This document shows positions 31,631 through 38,160 of a stretch of DNA of 38,160 nucleotides, piece by piece. The translations under genes were made by a program, and so were the position numbers. Every line of letters begins with the position of its first letter. Within the stretch, counting starts at the first letter, position 1. Where the stretch lies: NCBI GenBank assembly GCA_013813765.1, contig JACCRC010000396.1, positions 1 to 38,160 of the forward strand, in the 5' to 3' direction. This stretch comes from Deltaproteobacteria bacterium (GTDB taxonomy: Bacteria; Myxococcota_A; Polyangia; Haliangiales; Haliangiaceae). The notes under the pieces were generated by a model, which saw nothing but the letters and a program-made list of their open reading frames with translations, ran no database searches and had not been told where the DNA came from.

Positions 31631-32521
31631 TCACTTCTGCGAGTAGATGAAGGTGACGGCGGTGCACACGGGCACGGCCTTTCCGTTCACGGCGTAGGGG
31701 CGGTACTTCCACTCTCCACGCATCTTTCCCTGGATCTTCGAGTCGTACGCACCGAAGCCGGTGCTCTTCAGCATCGTCACGCCGGTGACCTCGCCGCCGG
31801 CGTTGATGCAGAGCTTGAAGCTGCCGACGAGCTTGTCCTTGCCGGACCGCTGGATCTCGGTCTTCGTGACGTCGTCGGGGATGATCATCTTCTCGCCCGA
31901 GATACGGCTGCCTTCGAGCAGCGTGGGGGGCACGTTCTGCGGCGGAGCGGGCGGAGGAGGCGGCGGCGGAGGCGGCGGAGGCGCACCGACGACACCATTG
32001 ATGTCACCGCCGACCACACCGCCGGCAACACCACCGACCTCACCACCCTCGACGCCGTTCGGATCGCCCTGGTCCTCGACCTTCTGGACTTCCTGCTTCT
32101 CGATCTTGACCGGCTGGACGATGTCCTTGACCTTGATCTTCTTCGGGACGATCTGAACGTTCTGCGGACGCGCGCCACCGGGCGGCGGCGGTGGAGGCGG
32201 CGGCGGCGGCGGGGCGACGGCGAGGTCGACCTGCGTCTTCGGCCGCTCGAGCATCTCGATCTCCCAGATCGACTGGATCCACAACGACACGAACACGACG
32301 AGGTGAACGAAGACCGCGCCGGTCAGCAGCGGTGCGGCCCACTTCGGCGCCTTGCGGTTCTTCGCATCCGCGAAGTTCTTTCCGAACTGACCGGCGGCGG
32401 GCGCGCGCTCCTTCGGCGTACCCGGCGAGCGATACGGATCCAGCGCTGGCTTCCCCTTCACCACGGGCTCGTCATCCCGGATGAACGGGGTGGTCTTGTC
32501 GTCGTCTTCGTTGATCGGCAT
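31631..32521 (-). CDS. tonB: TonB-family energy transducer with two 11-proline tracts
   Basis: The 296-residue protein has an unusually long cytosolic N-terminus (1-60). One membrane helix follows (about 62-84) with a central His73, placed like the essential His of E. coli TonB. The periplasmic part has a first run of 11 prolines (104-114), a Lys/Val/Glu-rich rod (KKIKVKDIVQPVKIEKQEVQKV), a Gly/Val-rich flexible stretch (157-179) and a second run of 11 prolines (181-191). The C-terminal TonB-like domain (about 225-296) contains Cys238 and Cys286, which could form a disulfide. It should couple the ExbB-ExbD-ExbD stator to the nearby Oar-like receptor. RBS AAGGAG is 12 nt upstream. Confidence 0.92.
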   Translation of the reverse strand: MPINEDDDKTTPFIRDDEPVVKGKPALDPYRSPGTPKERAPAAGQFGKNFADAKNRKAPKWAAPLLTGAVFVHLVVFVSLWIQSIWEIEMLERPKTQVDLAVAPPPPPPPPPPPGGARPQNVQIVPKKIKVKDIVQPVKIEKQEVQKVEDQGDPNGVEGGEVGGVAGGVVGGDINGVVGAPPPPPPPPPPPAPPQNVPPTLLEGSRISGEKMIIPDDVTKTEIQRSGKDKLVGSFKLCINAGGEVTGVTMLKSTGFGAYDSKIQGKMRGEWKYRPYAVNGKAVPVCTAVTFIYSQK

Positions 32522-32547
32522 GGTGTTCGGCTGCTCCTTCGAGGCGA

Positions 32548-33621
32548 TCAGCCGCCGGCCTTCTCAGCCGGGCCCCCCGTGGCGGACGGGGTTTGGGTGG
32601 GTGTTACTGGTGCCGACGCACCTTCGCCTGCGGCCTTCTTCGCCTCTTCGGCTAGAACGCGCGACAGTCGCTGGAGATCTTGCGCACTTGCGCGATCGAT
32701 TGCGGACGCCCAGGAGGGGCCGTGGGCGAGCGCGCGGAAGTTGTAGATCGAGGCCTGGAGCCCGTAGAGTTTCGGGTTCTTGGGCGACAGCTCGGCGGCC
32801 TTCTGGAGCGCACCGATGCCGCGGTCCGCCAGCTCGATCGACTCGACCGCGGTCAGCGACTTCGAGTTGAGCTTGGACCAGGCGACGTTGCCGATGAACT
32901 GGTAGGCGCCGACCTTGTTCGAGGGGTCCGTCGCGATCTCGGCGACCTTCGTGTACCACTCGATCGACTTGCGCCAGTCGCCCGCCTTGAGGTTGATGCC
33001 AGCGAGGTTGCCCATGATCTCGGGGTCGTTCGGCTTGTCCTTGAGCAGCCCCGTCCAGTAGTCGAGCGCGAGCTTGAACTGACCGGAGTCGATCCACACC
33101 TGCGTCATCTGCTTGCGGGTGTCGTCATCCTTTGGGTTGGCCTTGAGCCACGCGAGGAAGTGCGTGGCGGCCGCCTCGGCGAGCTGCTCCGGTGAGAGCA
33201 GGCAGAGGTCCGTCTTCTGGCAGTGATAGCTCGAAGCGCAGACGTTCTTGTCGTCGCAGTCGTCGAACCGGCGGTCGTCGTCTTTGACGCAGACCTGGTG
33301 GTTCGAATACGTGACCTTCGGGATCACATCGCAGGCGAACGTGCCCTTGATGCCGAGGCGCACGGGCTTGTCGAGACCCGGCTTGAAGATCTTGGAGTAC
33401 GCGAGGCCGAGGTTGTAGTGGATGATCGGATCCTCGACCTGCGTCAGCGCCTTCTCGTACTCGGCGGCCGCATCGATGAACGCGGTCTCGCGGAACAGGC
33501 GGTTGCCCTTGCGGGTACGGTTGCGCCCGTCGAGCTCTTCACATCCCATCGATCCCAGCGAGACCGCGGAGATCACCGCGATCGCGAGGATCGTCTTCCA
33601 ACCGTCGAGGCGCCGGCTCAT
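32548..33621 (-). CDS. TPR lipoprotein with a six-cysteine insert
   Basis: The 357-residue protein starts the TonB operon. A lipoprotein signal ends SLGSMGC (Cys27). TPR-like helices follow (GNRLFRETAFIDAAAEYEKAL, then NYNLGLAYSK-type pattern, and further repeats from about 170 to 310 such as GNLAGINLKAGDWRKSIEWYTKV). Between the first and later repeats lies a hydrophilic insert with Cys97, 111, 122, 128, 134 and 140, probably disulfide-bonded. The C-terminus is Ala/Pro/Thr-rich and disordered. TPR lipoproteins in such operons probably scaffold the trans-envelope complex in the periplasm. The ATG directly follows a promoter with almost no leader. Confidence 0.86.
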   Translation of the reverse strand: MSRRLDGWKTILAIAVISAVSLGSMGCEELDGRNRTRKGNRLFRETAFIDAAAEYEKALTQVEDPIIHYNLGLAYSKIFKPGLDKPVRLGIKGTFACDVIPKVTYSNHQVCVKDDDRRFDDCDDKNVCASSYHCQKTDLCLLSPEQLAEAAATHFLAWLKANPKDDDTRKQMTQVWIDSGQFKLALDYWTGLLKDKPNDPEIMGNLAGINLKAGDWRKSIEWYTKVAEIATDPSNKVGAYQFIGNVAWSKLNSKSLTAVESIELADRGIGALQKAAELSPKNPKLYGLQASIYNFRALAHGPSWASAIDRASAQDLQRLSRVLAEEAKKAAGEGASAPVTPTQTPSATGGPAEKAGG

Positions 33622-33631
33622 GGGGCGCGCG

Positions 33632-33660
33632 ACTATACATATCCGGGTGGGGTGCATCAA
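33632..33660 (-). promoter_or_regulatory. Sigma70-like promoter for the TPR-TonB-ExbB-ExbD-ExbD operon
   Basis: On the minus strand TTGATG (33655-33660), a 17-bp spacer and TATAGT (33632-33637, 5/6) end 10 nt before the ATG of the TPR lipoprotein. Transcription would start about 2-4 nt before the ATG, so the mRNA is predicted to be leaderless or nearly so. Confidence 0.75.
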
Positions 33661-33781
33661 CCGAGTTGCCTGAGGGACCTGTACTACGCTCCCGCGCACA
33701 TCTGCATGGCGGTTCGGTGACACGTGATCGCAGGGTGCAGCACGTGCGACGCCATGACGTCCCAGGTCCGCCCAGATCCAA

Positions 33782-34417
33782 TTAGATGAGCGTGAATGAC
33801 AGGTTGATGTCGTAGCTCTCGAGATCCGCTTCCTCGCCGGCGGCGTGCGTGATCGCCATCGTTTTGCCGGCGATGCACTGCCGCGTCGCCTCCTTCGCGT
33901 CACCGTTGACGTCGTTGACGATGAGGTCGGCCTTGTTGATCAGGACCTTCTTGTCCTTGATCGCGATGTTGATCGAGCCCTCGAGGCGCGGCTTCTCGCC
34001 GCGCACGCCATCGGGCATCAGCTTGACGCACTCGTGCATGGCGTCGCGCACGCGGTCGGCGATCGCCTTCGTCAGCGTCGGCTGGAGCTTGCGGTTGTTT
34101 GCCGGCGCCGGGTTCGCGCTCGGCGTGAATGGCTCGTGATTGCCGCTGCGCATGTCGTGAACGATCGCGCCGTTGACCGAGTACGCCTTCGGATTCTCGG
34201 GAGGCTTGCTTCCCGGCGGCGTGGGCAACGACGGGTCGAGCGGCCTGCCACCGGCCGGGCCGTGCTGGGTTCCCACCCACGCGCCAGAGCCGCTACCCTT
34301 GGCAGACGTCACGGTCGGCTTCACCTCGTCGCCGCCGCCCTTGATCGCGAACCAGAGTCCCACGATCGCCGCGACCGCCACGGCCGCCATGATGGCGAAG
34401 ATGGTGCGGTTGCTCAT
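33782..34417 (-). CDS. Membrane-anchored protein, possible AgmX/PglI-like C-terminal domain
   Basis: The 211-residue protein has one N-terminal membrane helix (about 5-25, FAIMAAVAVAAIVGLWFAI), a Gly/Ser/Pro-rich linker (about 30-80) and a C-terminal domain from about 108. That domain holds two cysteines (MHECVKLMPDG and TRQCIAG) around an alternating strand region (GSINIAIKDKKVLINKADLIVNDV), ending in YDINLSFTLI. The arrangement resembles the AgmX/PglI-type C-terminal domain (C...strand...C, ending in hydrophobic strand) found in myxobacterial envelope proteins, but the match is tentative. It lies 10 bp after the birA stop, so it may be part of the nadC-birA transcript, and precedes the TonB operon by 160 bp. 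Confidence 0.78.
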   Translation of the reverse strand: MSNRTIFAIMAAVAVAAIVGLWFAIKGGGDEVKPTVTSAKGSGSGAWVGTQHGPAGGRPLDPSLPTPPGSKPPENPKAYSVNGAIVHDMRSGNHEPFTPSANPAPANNRKLQPTLTKAIADRVRDAMHECVKLMPDGVRGEKPRLEGSINIAIKDKKVLINKADLIVNDVNGDAKEATRQCIAGKTMAITHAAGEEADLESYDINLSFTLI

Positions 34418-34427
34418 ACCGCTTGTA

Positions 34428-35237
34428 CTAGCACGAGGTGGAGAGAAGCTCCGGCGGGGCCCGGAACCCGTCGGGCCGGATCACTTCCACGTCGCCGCTG
34501 CGGACCCGATGGATCGCGCCGCCACCGTCGCGCAGGAGAAGCGCGCCGTCGTCGTCGAGCCCCCACACCCAGGCGGTCAGTGGAGTGCCATCGACCGTGG
34601 CGCGCGCCACAAGGCCCAGCGCCATGCGCTCCTGCCACGCGGGGATGATCTCCTGGAGACCCATCGCGACGTAGCGATCGACCCACCGCTCGACGTGTGC
34701 GAGCAGGATGGCGATGAACGCCTCGCGATCGACCGGCGCACCCGCCGCTCGCTCGAGCGTCACTGCGATGTCGGTCACGGGCTCGGGCAGCGCGCCGCAG
34801 AGGTTGACGCCGATACCCATCACGACGGACTCGAGGCGCGTGCCCTGGCTCTGCGCTTCGACCAGGACACCCGCGAGCTTCTTGCCATCGACGAGCACGT
34901 CGTTGGGCCACTTCAGCGTCGCGTTCGCACCGACGGCGCGCGCCGCATCGCACAGGCCGATGCCGATCGCGAGCGTCATCGGCGGAACGTCGACGAGCGG
35001 CAGCGGCGGACGCAGCACCGCGGACAGGTACAGCCCCATGCCGGGCGGCGATTGCCACTCCCTGCCCTCGCGGCCACGGCCGGCGCGCTGGGCGTGGGCG
35101 ATCACGATCGTTCCGTGCCGCGCGCCTGCGCGAGCGAGCCGGCCGGCTTCGTCGTTCGTGGATCCGCACTCCGCGAGATCGATCCGCTGCGAGCCCAGCC
35201 ACCGCGCGATCGGCGGGATCGAGTGGTTGCCGGTCAT
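34428..35237 (-). CDS. birA: Biotin--[acetyl-CoA-carboxylase] ligase (class I, no HTH domain)
   Basis: The 269-residue enzyme attaches biotin to a lysine of biotin carboxyl carrier proteins via biotinyl-AMP. Key motifs: STNDEA (26-31); the adenylate loop GRGREGREW (53-61) followed by [16 protein letters not shown] (109-114) with the catalytic Lys; and GVLVE (123-127). A C-terminal SH3-like domain follows ([27 protein letters not shown]). No N-terminal winged-helix domain is present, so it is a monofunctional ligase without biotin-operon repression. Its ATG overlaps the nadC stop (ATGA), so translation is coupled. Confidence 0.94.
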   Translation of the reverse strand: MTGNHSIPPIARWLGSQRIDLAECGSTNDEAGRLARAGARHGTIVIAHAQRAGRGREGREWQSPPGMGLYLSAVLRPPLPLVDVPPMTLAIGIGLCDAARAVGANATLKWPNDVLVDGKKLAGVLVEAQSQGTRLESVVMGIGVNLCGALPEPVTDIAVTLERAAGAPVDREAFIAILLAHVERWVDRYVAMGLQEIIPAWQERMALGLVARATVDGTPLTAWVWGLDDDGALLLRDGGGAIHRVRSGDVEVIRPDGFRAPPELLSTSC

Positions 35238-36100
35238 GTCCGCACGTCGAGGCCGATGTCCACGGACGGTGCGGAGTGCGTGAGCGCGCCGACGGAGATG
35301 AGGTCCGCCCCTGCACGCGCGTAGTCGCCGATCGTGGCGAGCGTGATGCCGCCGGAGACCTCGACGATCACGTTGCGACCGTGCGCACGTGCGGCCGCGA
35401 CCTGGACCTGCGGCGGCGTCATGTTGTCGAGCAGCACGATCTCGGCGCCGGCGTTCAGCGCCTCGTCGAGCTCGCCGAGGTTCGTGACCTCGACCTCGAT
35501 CCGCAGCGGATGCGGCGCGCGGGCTTTCGCGGCCTCGACCGCGGCGCGCACCGAGCCGCACGCGGCGATGTGGTTGTCCTTGATCAGGATCCCGGAGCCG
35601 AGATCGAAGCGGTGGTTCCCGCAGCCACCGGCGAGGACCGCGGCCTTCTCGAGCACGCGGAAGCCCGGCGTGGTCTTGCGTGTGTCGACGACGCGCGCCT
35701 TCGTGCCCGCGACCGCCTCCGCGTAACGCTTCGAGAGCGTGGCGACACCGGAGAGCCGCTGCGCGAAGTTCAGCGCCGTGCGCTCCGCGGTGAGCACGCT
35801 GTGCGCCGGACCGCGCGCCGTGAGCAGCAAGCCACCGCGCTCGATCCGCGAGCCATCCGGTCCGTGGATCTCGACCTCGATCCGCGGATCGACCATGTGG
35901 AACACCGCGGTCGCGATGTCGACACCGAACGCGACGATCGGCTCCCGTGCGTTCATCTCCGCGCTGACAACCGGACCATTGGCGCCGAGCGTGACCTGGC
36001 TCGTCACGTCGCCGCGACCGAGATCTTCGTCGAGCGCGAGCTCGATCAGGCGGCGGACGGCGGGGATCGCCGCGAGGCCTCGAACAGCCGAGCTCGTCAT
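35234..36100 (-). CDS. nadC: Nicotinate-nucleotide pyrophosphorylase (quinolinate phosphoribosyltransferase)
   Basis: The 288-residue NadC converts quinolinate and PRPP to nicotinate mononucleotide in de novo NAD synthesis. Signatures: [10 protein letters not shown] (25-34), [13 protein letters not shown] (106-118), DTRKTTPG (139-146) and HR then LIKDNHI (163-178) with the catalytic Lys174. Length is normal for the family. I chose the ATG at 36098-36100. A GTG at 36118 would add six residues but lies upstream of the -10 hexamer, so it would not be on the transcript. TATAAC ends 9 nt before the ATG. The downstream birA start overlaps the stop. Confidence 0.95.
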   Translation of the reverse strand: MTSSAVRGLAAIPAVRRLIELALDEDLGRGDVTSQVTLGANGPVVSAEMNAREPIVAFGVDIATAVFHMVDPRIEVEIHGPDGSRIERGGLLLTARGPAHSVLTAERTALNFAQRLSGVATLSKRYAEAVAGTKARVVDTRKTTPGFRVLEKAAVLAGGCGNHRFDLGSGILIKDNHIAACGSVRAAVEAAKARAPHPLRIEVEVTNLGELDEALNAGAEIVLLDNMTPPQVQVAAARAHGRNVIVEVSGGITLATIGDYARAGADLISVGALTHSAPSVDIGLDVRT

Positions 36101-36109
36101 TTCGGCGCT

Positions 36110-36140
36110 GTTATACACGTCCCGTCCGACGCGGGATCAA
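36110..36140 (-). promoter_or_regulatory. Candidate promoter for nadC-birA
   Basis: On the minus strand TTGATC (36135-36140) and TATAAC (36110-36115, 5/6) are separated by 19 bp, slightly long. The -10 ends 9 nt before the nadC ATG, so the mRNA would have a leader of only 1-3 nt. The region is divergent from the unknown gene at 36236. Confidence 0.6.
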
Positions 36141-36235
36141 CGGATTTCGTTCGATCCGATCTCGAACAACCTGACTGAACGTCCACGTGAACCGCGCTTG
36201 GCTCCGGCGAATGCCGAGGTACGTTGTGTGTGACC

Positions 36236-36637
36236 ATGGCCGACGACAAACCTCCCGTCACACGCACGGCGTGCGTGATCGCCGGAGCGACTCCCGAGCA
36301 GGTAGTCGCGGTGGGAATGAACCCGCGCATTGCCGTGCGCGCGAACGCGCTCGGGACCCTCGTCACCGGGCGGCCCGGCGACCTCGCCATCGACTACGCC
36401 GCCGAGCTCGACGGGCCGGTCTACGACATCATGTACAACTCGGACACCGGCTGGTTCAGCGTCACGGTGTTCGAGGGCCTGGCGACTCCGAGCCGATGGG
36501 ACAACCGTCCTGGAACCAACCCCGGCTACCCGCGGATCCCCGACATTCGGGGAGCGAGCACGCCGATGGCGATCCTCGCCGTGCTCGACGTACCTCCGGA
36601 CGCCGTCGGTTACGTCGCGCGCACGCTCGGCGCCTGA
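36236..36637 (+). CDS. Hypothetical protein (133 aa)
   Basis: I do not recognise this protein. It lacks a signal peptide. The first half (RTACVIAGATPEQVVAVGMN) and the middle (GDLAIDYAAELDGPVYDIMY) suggest a small alpha/beta domain. A Trp/Pro-rich stretch with SRWDNRPGTNPGYPRIPD follows, then a C-terminal helix (VLDVPPDAVGYVARTLGA). Codon use fits its neighbours. It is divergent from nadC and convergent with the HAD-like gene. Double-hairpin repeat copy B lies immediately after its stop. The ATG at 36236 is preferred; a start at 36224 is possible. Confidence 0.65.
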   Translation: MADDKPPVTRTACVIAGATPEQVVAVGMNPRIAVRANALGTLVTGRPGDLAIDYAAELDGPVYDIMYNSDTGWFSVTVFEGLATPSRWDNRPGTNPGYPRIPDIRGASTPMAILAVLDVPPDAVGYVARTLGA

Positions 36638-36642
36638 CGATC

Positions 36643-36696
36643 TACCTCCGCACCGCCTTCGGCGCTGCTGCGCGGCCCGACTCGTCGGGCCTTGCG
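36643..36696. repeat. Double-hairpin repeat, copy B (convergent intergenic)
   Basis: Stem 1 is GCACCGCC-TTC-GGCGCTGC (36650-36668, one mismatch). Stem 2 is GGCCCGAC-TC-GTCGGGCC (36674-36691, perfect 8 bp). It fills the gap between two convergent stop codons (36637 and 36698), the position of a bidirectional terminator, though no T tract follows. Confidence 0.8.
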
Positions 36697-36697
36697 C

Positions 36698-37354
36698 TCA
36701 CGACCACTGCTCCACGGCCCAGCCCCGGCGGCGCGCGTGCCGGCGCAGGCGCGTGTCGGGGTTCACCGCGATCGCGGTGCCGACGCGCTGGAGCATCGGG
36801 AGGTCGTTGTAGCTGTCGGAGTAGAAGTAGCTGGCTCTCAGGTCCACGCCGTGGCGCTCGGCCCACTTCTCGGCGAGCGTCACCTTGTGGCGGCCGAAGC
36901 ACAGCGCGCTGGCCTTGCCCGTGAACGACCCGCCCAGGACCTCCAGCTCGGTCGACAGCACGTGATCGATGCCAACGCCGCGCGCGACCGGGCGCGCGGC
37001 GTAGCAGGTGGAGCCGGTCGCGAGCACGACGAGGTGACCCGCGCGGCGGTGGTGGTCGATCGCGACGCGCGCGGCGGGAGCGACCTGCGCAGCGATGTGA
37101 GCCCGGTACCAGACGTCGCACTTCGCGATCATCTCGTCCTCCGAGTCACCCTCGAGATCCAGGCAGAGCTTCGTGAACACGGTCTCCATGTCGAGCACGG
37201 CGAGCTTGTAGAGCGCGCTCCAGTACACGGCCTTCGCGACCATCTTCCCGGGGAGCTCGCCGCGCCGGTAGAGGAACTTCGTCCACGACATGCCGGAGTC
37301 CACGCGCAGGAGCGTGTTGTCCATGTCGAACAGGGCGGCGGTCTGCAGCGTCAT
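36698..37354 (-). CDS. HAD-IB family phosphatase (SerB-like)
   Basis: The 218-residue protein has all HAD motifs: [11 protein letters not shown] (motif I, nucleophile Asp and acid/base Asp), [11 protein letters not shown] (motif II) and [11 protein letters not shown] (motif III, with the metal-binding Asp in DLP). The cap between motifs I and II is helical ([15 protein letters not shown]). HAD-IB enzymes are phosphomonoesterases; phosphoserine is one known substrate, but neighbours here give no support for serine biosynthesis. Lipid or sugar phosphates are equally possible. The ATG overlaps the stop of the upstream membrane protease gene, so the two are translationally coupled. Confidence 0.91.
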   Translation of the reverse strand: MTLQTAALFDMDNTLLRVDSGMSWTKFLYRRGELPGKMVAKAVYWSALYKLAVLDMETVFTKLCLDLEGDSEDEMIAKCDVWYRAHIAAQVAPAARVAIDHHRRAGHLVVLATGSTCYAARPVARGVGIDHVLSTELEVLGGSFTGKASALCFGRHKVTLAEKWAERHGVDLRASYFYSDSYNDLPMLQRVGTAIAVNPDTRLRRHARRRGWAVEQWS

Positions 37355-38091
37355 CGGAGCACCATCAGGTCCAGGAGGCGGATCAGAATGTTGGATCCAG
37401 CATGGGTCAGTGTCGAGGCCAAGATCGACCCCGTCGAGGACCGCATCCATCCGAACAGGAGGCCGGGGAAGAACGTCGCGAGCGCGCGCGGGTCGCCGTC
37501 CTTCGGGAGATGGATGAGCGCGAACATCGCAGCAGAGATCACGAGCGCGAGGCCGATGCCGCCCCCGAGGATCCGGCGCTTCGGCGGGAACCGGCGCTCG
37601 AGCAGGCCGAGCAGGAAGCCGCGAAAGAACAGCTCCTCGGGTAGCGCGACGACGATCAGCTGCACGGCGCAGAACTCGGCGAGCTTCCCGGTGAGCGCCG
37701 GCGCGTGGATCCCCGCGAGGCCGCCGTAGCGCGAGCACATGTTGTTCGGCACCAGGTTCGAGAGCAGATCCGAGCCGCACGCGATCTCGTAGAACGCGAA
37801 GTACCCGAGCGCGAAGATCGGAAAGATCACGGCGATCGCGACGCCGGCGGTGATCAGGCCCTTCTTGAGCGGCTCCGCGTGGAATCCATAGTCGACGAGG
37901 TCCTCCTTGCGCCGCCACACGTAGAACACGGGCACGTAGAGGAACAGCACGGCCACCAGCGCCGAGCCCAGATGGCCGATCGCCGGCAGCGTGACGTTGA
38001 TCCGGACGAGGCCGGTGACGAGCACCGCGACGACCGCCCACGCGATGTACGCGTCGCGGGCGTCCCGGGCCGGGTCACGAGCAGCGGGCAC
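37351..38091 (-). CDS. CPBP-family intramembrane glutamic endopeptidase
   Basis: This 246-residue protein has about six predicted transmembrane helices. The active-site motifs of the CPBP (Abi/Rce1-like) family are present: PEELFFRG (Glu152, Glu153), FALIHLP (His194) and LTHAGSNI (His230, Asn234). Members cleave substrates within the membrane. Some myxobacterial ones process C-terminal sorting signals, but I see no such substrate in this window. The initiator ATG lies at the end of a short non-hydrophobic lead ([13 protein letters not shown]). It is coupled to the HAD phosphatase gene by an ATGA overlap. Repeat copy C sits about 20 bp upstream. Confidence 0.92.
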   Translation of the reverse strand: MPAARDPARDARDAYIAWAVVAVLVTGLVRINVTLPAIGHLGSALVAVLFLYVPVFYVWRRKEDLVDYGFHAEPLKKGLITAGVAIAVIFPIFALGYFAFYEIACGSDLLSNLVPNNMCSRYGGLAGIHAPALTGKLAEFCAVQLIVVALPEELFFRGFLLGLLERRFPPKRRILGGGIGLALVISAAMFALIHLPKDGDPRALATFFPGLLFGWMRSSTGSILASTLTHAGSNILIRLLDLMVLR

Positions 38092-38111
38092 TGCCCGCAG
38101 ATTACCTCATC

Positions 38112-38160
38112 GACCTGCGCACCGCCTTCGGCGGTGCTGCGCGGCCCGACCCGTCGGGCC
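38112..38160. repeat. Double-hairpin repeat, copy C (at window edge)
   Basis: Stem 1 is GCACCGCC-TTC-GGCGGTGC (38119-38137, perfect). Stem 2 is GGCCCGAC-CC-GTCGGGCC (38143-38160, perfect), cut off just as it ends. The leading CGACCTGCG and spacing match copies A and B. It lies upstream of the CPBP protease gene. Confidence 0.8.

Noticed and set aside
31930-32210. GGC/GGA runs as a possible microsatellite or phase-variable tract
   Set aside because: They encode the two proline rods of TonB using mixed codons, so they are not pure simple repeats.
1-38160. CRISPR arrays, tRNA/rRNA genes, insertion sequences, integrases, phage genes
   Set aside because: No direct-repeat/spacer pattern, cloverleaf, transposase or integrase motif was found on either strand by reading; a covariance or profile scan was not possible.

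Overview
This is a GC-rich, gene-dense chromosomal stretch that reads like Myxococcota (deltaproteobacterial, predatory-type) DNA. That assignment is an inference. It rests on strong G/C third-position bias, a very high share of secreted lipoproteins with Asp/Ala/Pro/Ser-rich linkers, a multi-ExbD TonB energising operon next to an Oar-type receptor, and a MoxR-DUF58 pair. I see no rRNA, tRNA, CRISPR array, transposase, phage gene or plasmid function; this is ordinary chromosome with many uncharacterised envelope genes.

Layout. 1-2251 (minus): a MoxR ATPase and DUF58 protein lead into a secreted protein cut by the window edge, whose start region is present as three tandem 86-bp copies. 2365-3764 (plus): a DUF1844 protein and an HtrA-like lipoprotein whose catalytic His position carries Lys. 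3769-8437 (minus): a DUF2341 lipoprotein, a YwqK/MORN-type lipoprotein and a PcrA/UvrD helicase. 8491-11349: several unrecognised genes, a zinc-ribbon protein and a DUF202 membrane protein. 11444-15607: a run of lipoproteins (beta-propeller type, HExxH putative metalloprotease, a small membrane lipoprotein, a VWA lipoprotein). 15613-21536 (minus): M14 carboxypeptidase, small ORFs, aminoglycoside-phosphotransferase-like kinase, alpha/beta-hydrolase lipoprotein and an alanine-racemase-fold enzyme, the last three tightly packed. 21586-24935: a GT1-type glycosyltransferase, a barrel-only Omp85-like protein and its unknown partner gene. 25038-33621 (minus): the main coherent system, two adjacent transcription units encoding TPR lipoprotein, TonB, ExbB, ExbD, ExbD and then a Big_5-like lipoprotein plus a 1139-residue TonB-dependent receptor. 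33782-36100 (minus): a membrane-anchored protein, BirA and NadC. 36236-38091: a small unknown protein, a HAD-IB phosphatase and a CPBP intramembrane protease.

How the genes work together. The clearest unit is the TonB system. ExbB with two ExbD paralogs would use proton-motive force to drive a TonB with two 11-proline rods. TonB would in turn act on the neighbouring outer-membrane receptor, which is co-transcribed with a surface-type lipoprotein. A strong sigma70-like promoter precedes each unit.

The features most worth a second look are: the triplicated ribosome-binding-site/signal-peptide module at 55-312; the His-to-Lys change in the HtrA-like protein; a dispersed double-hairpin repeat in three copies, one inside a coding sequence and with compensatory base changes; a recurring pattern of -10-like hexamers only 6-10 nt from start codons, suggesting leaderless mRNAs; and the ExbB-ExbD-ExbD-TonB-receptor-lipoprotein cluster.
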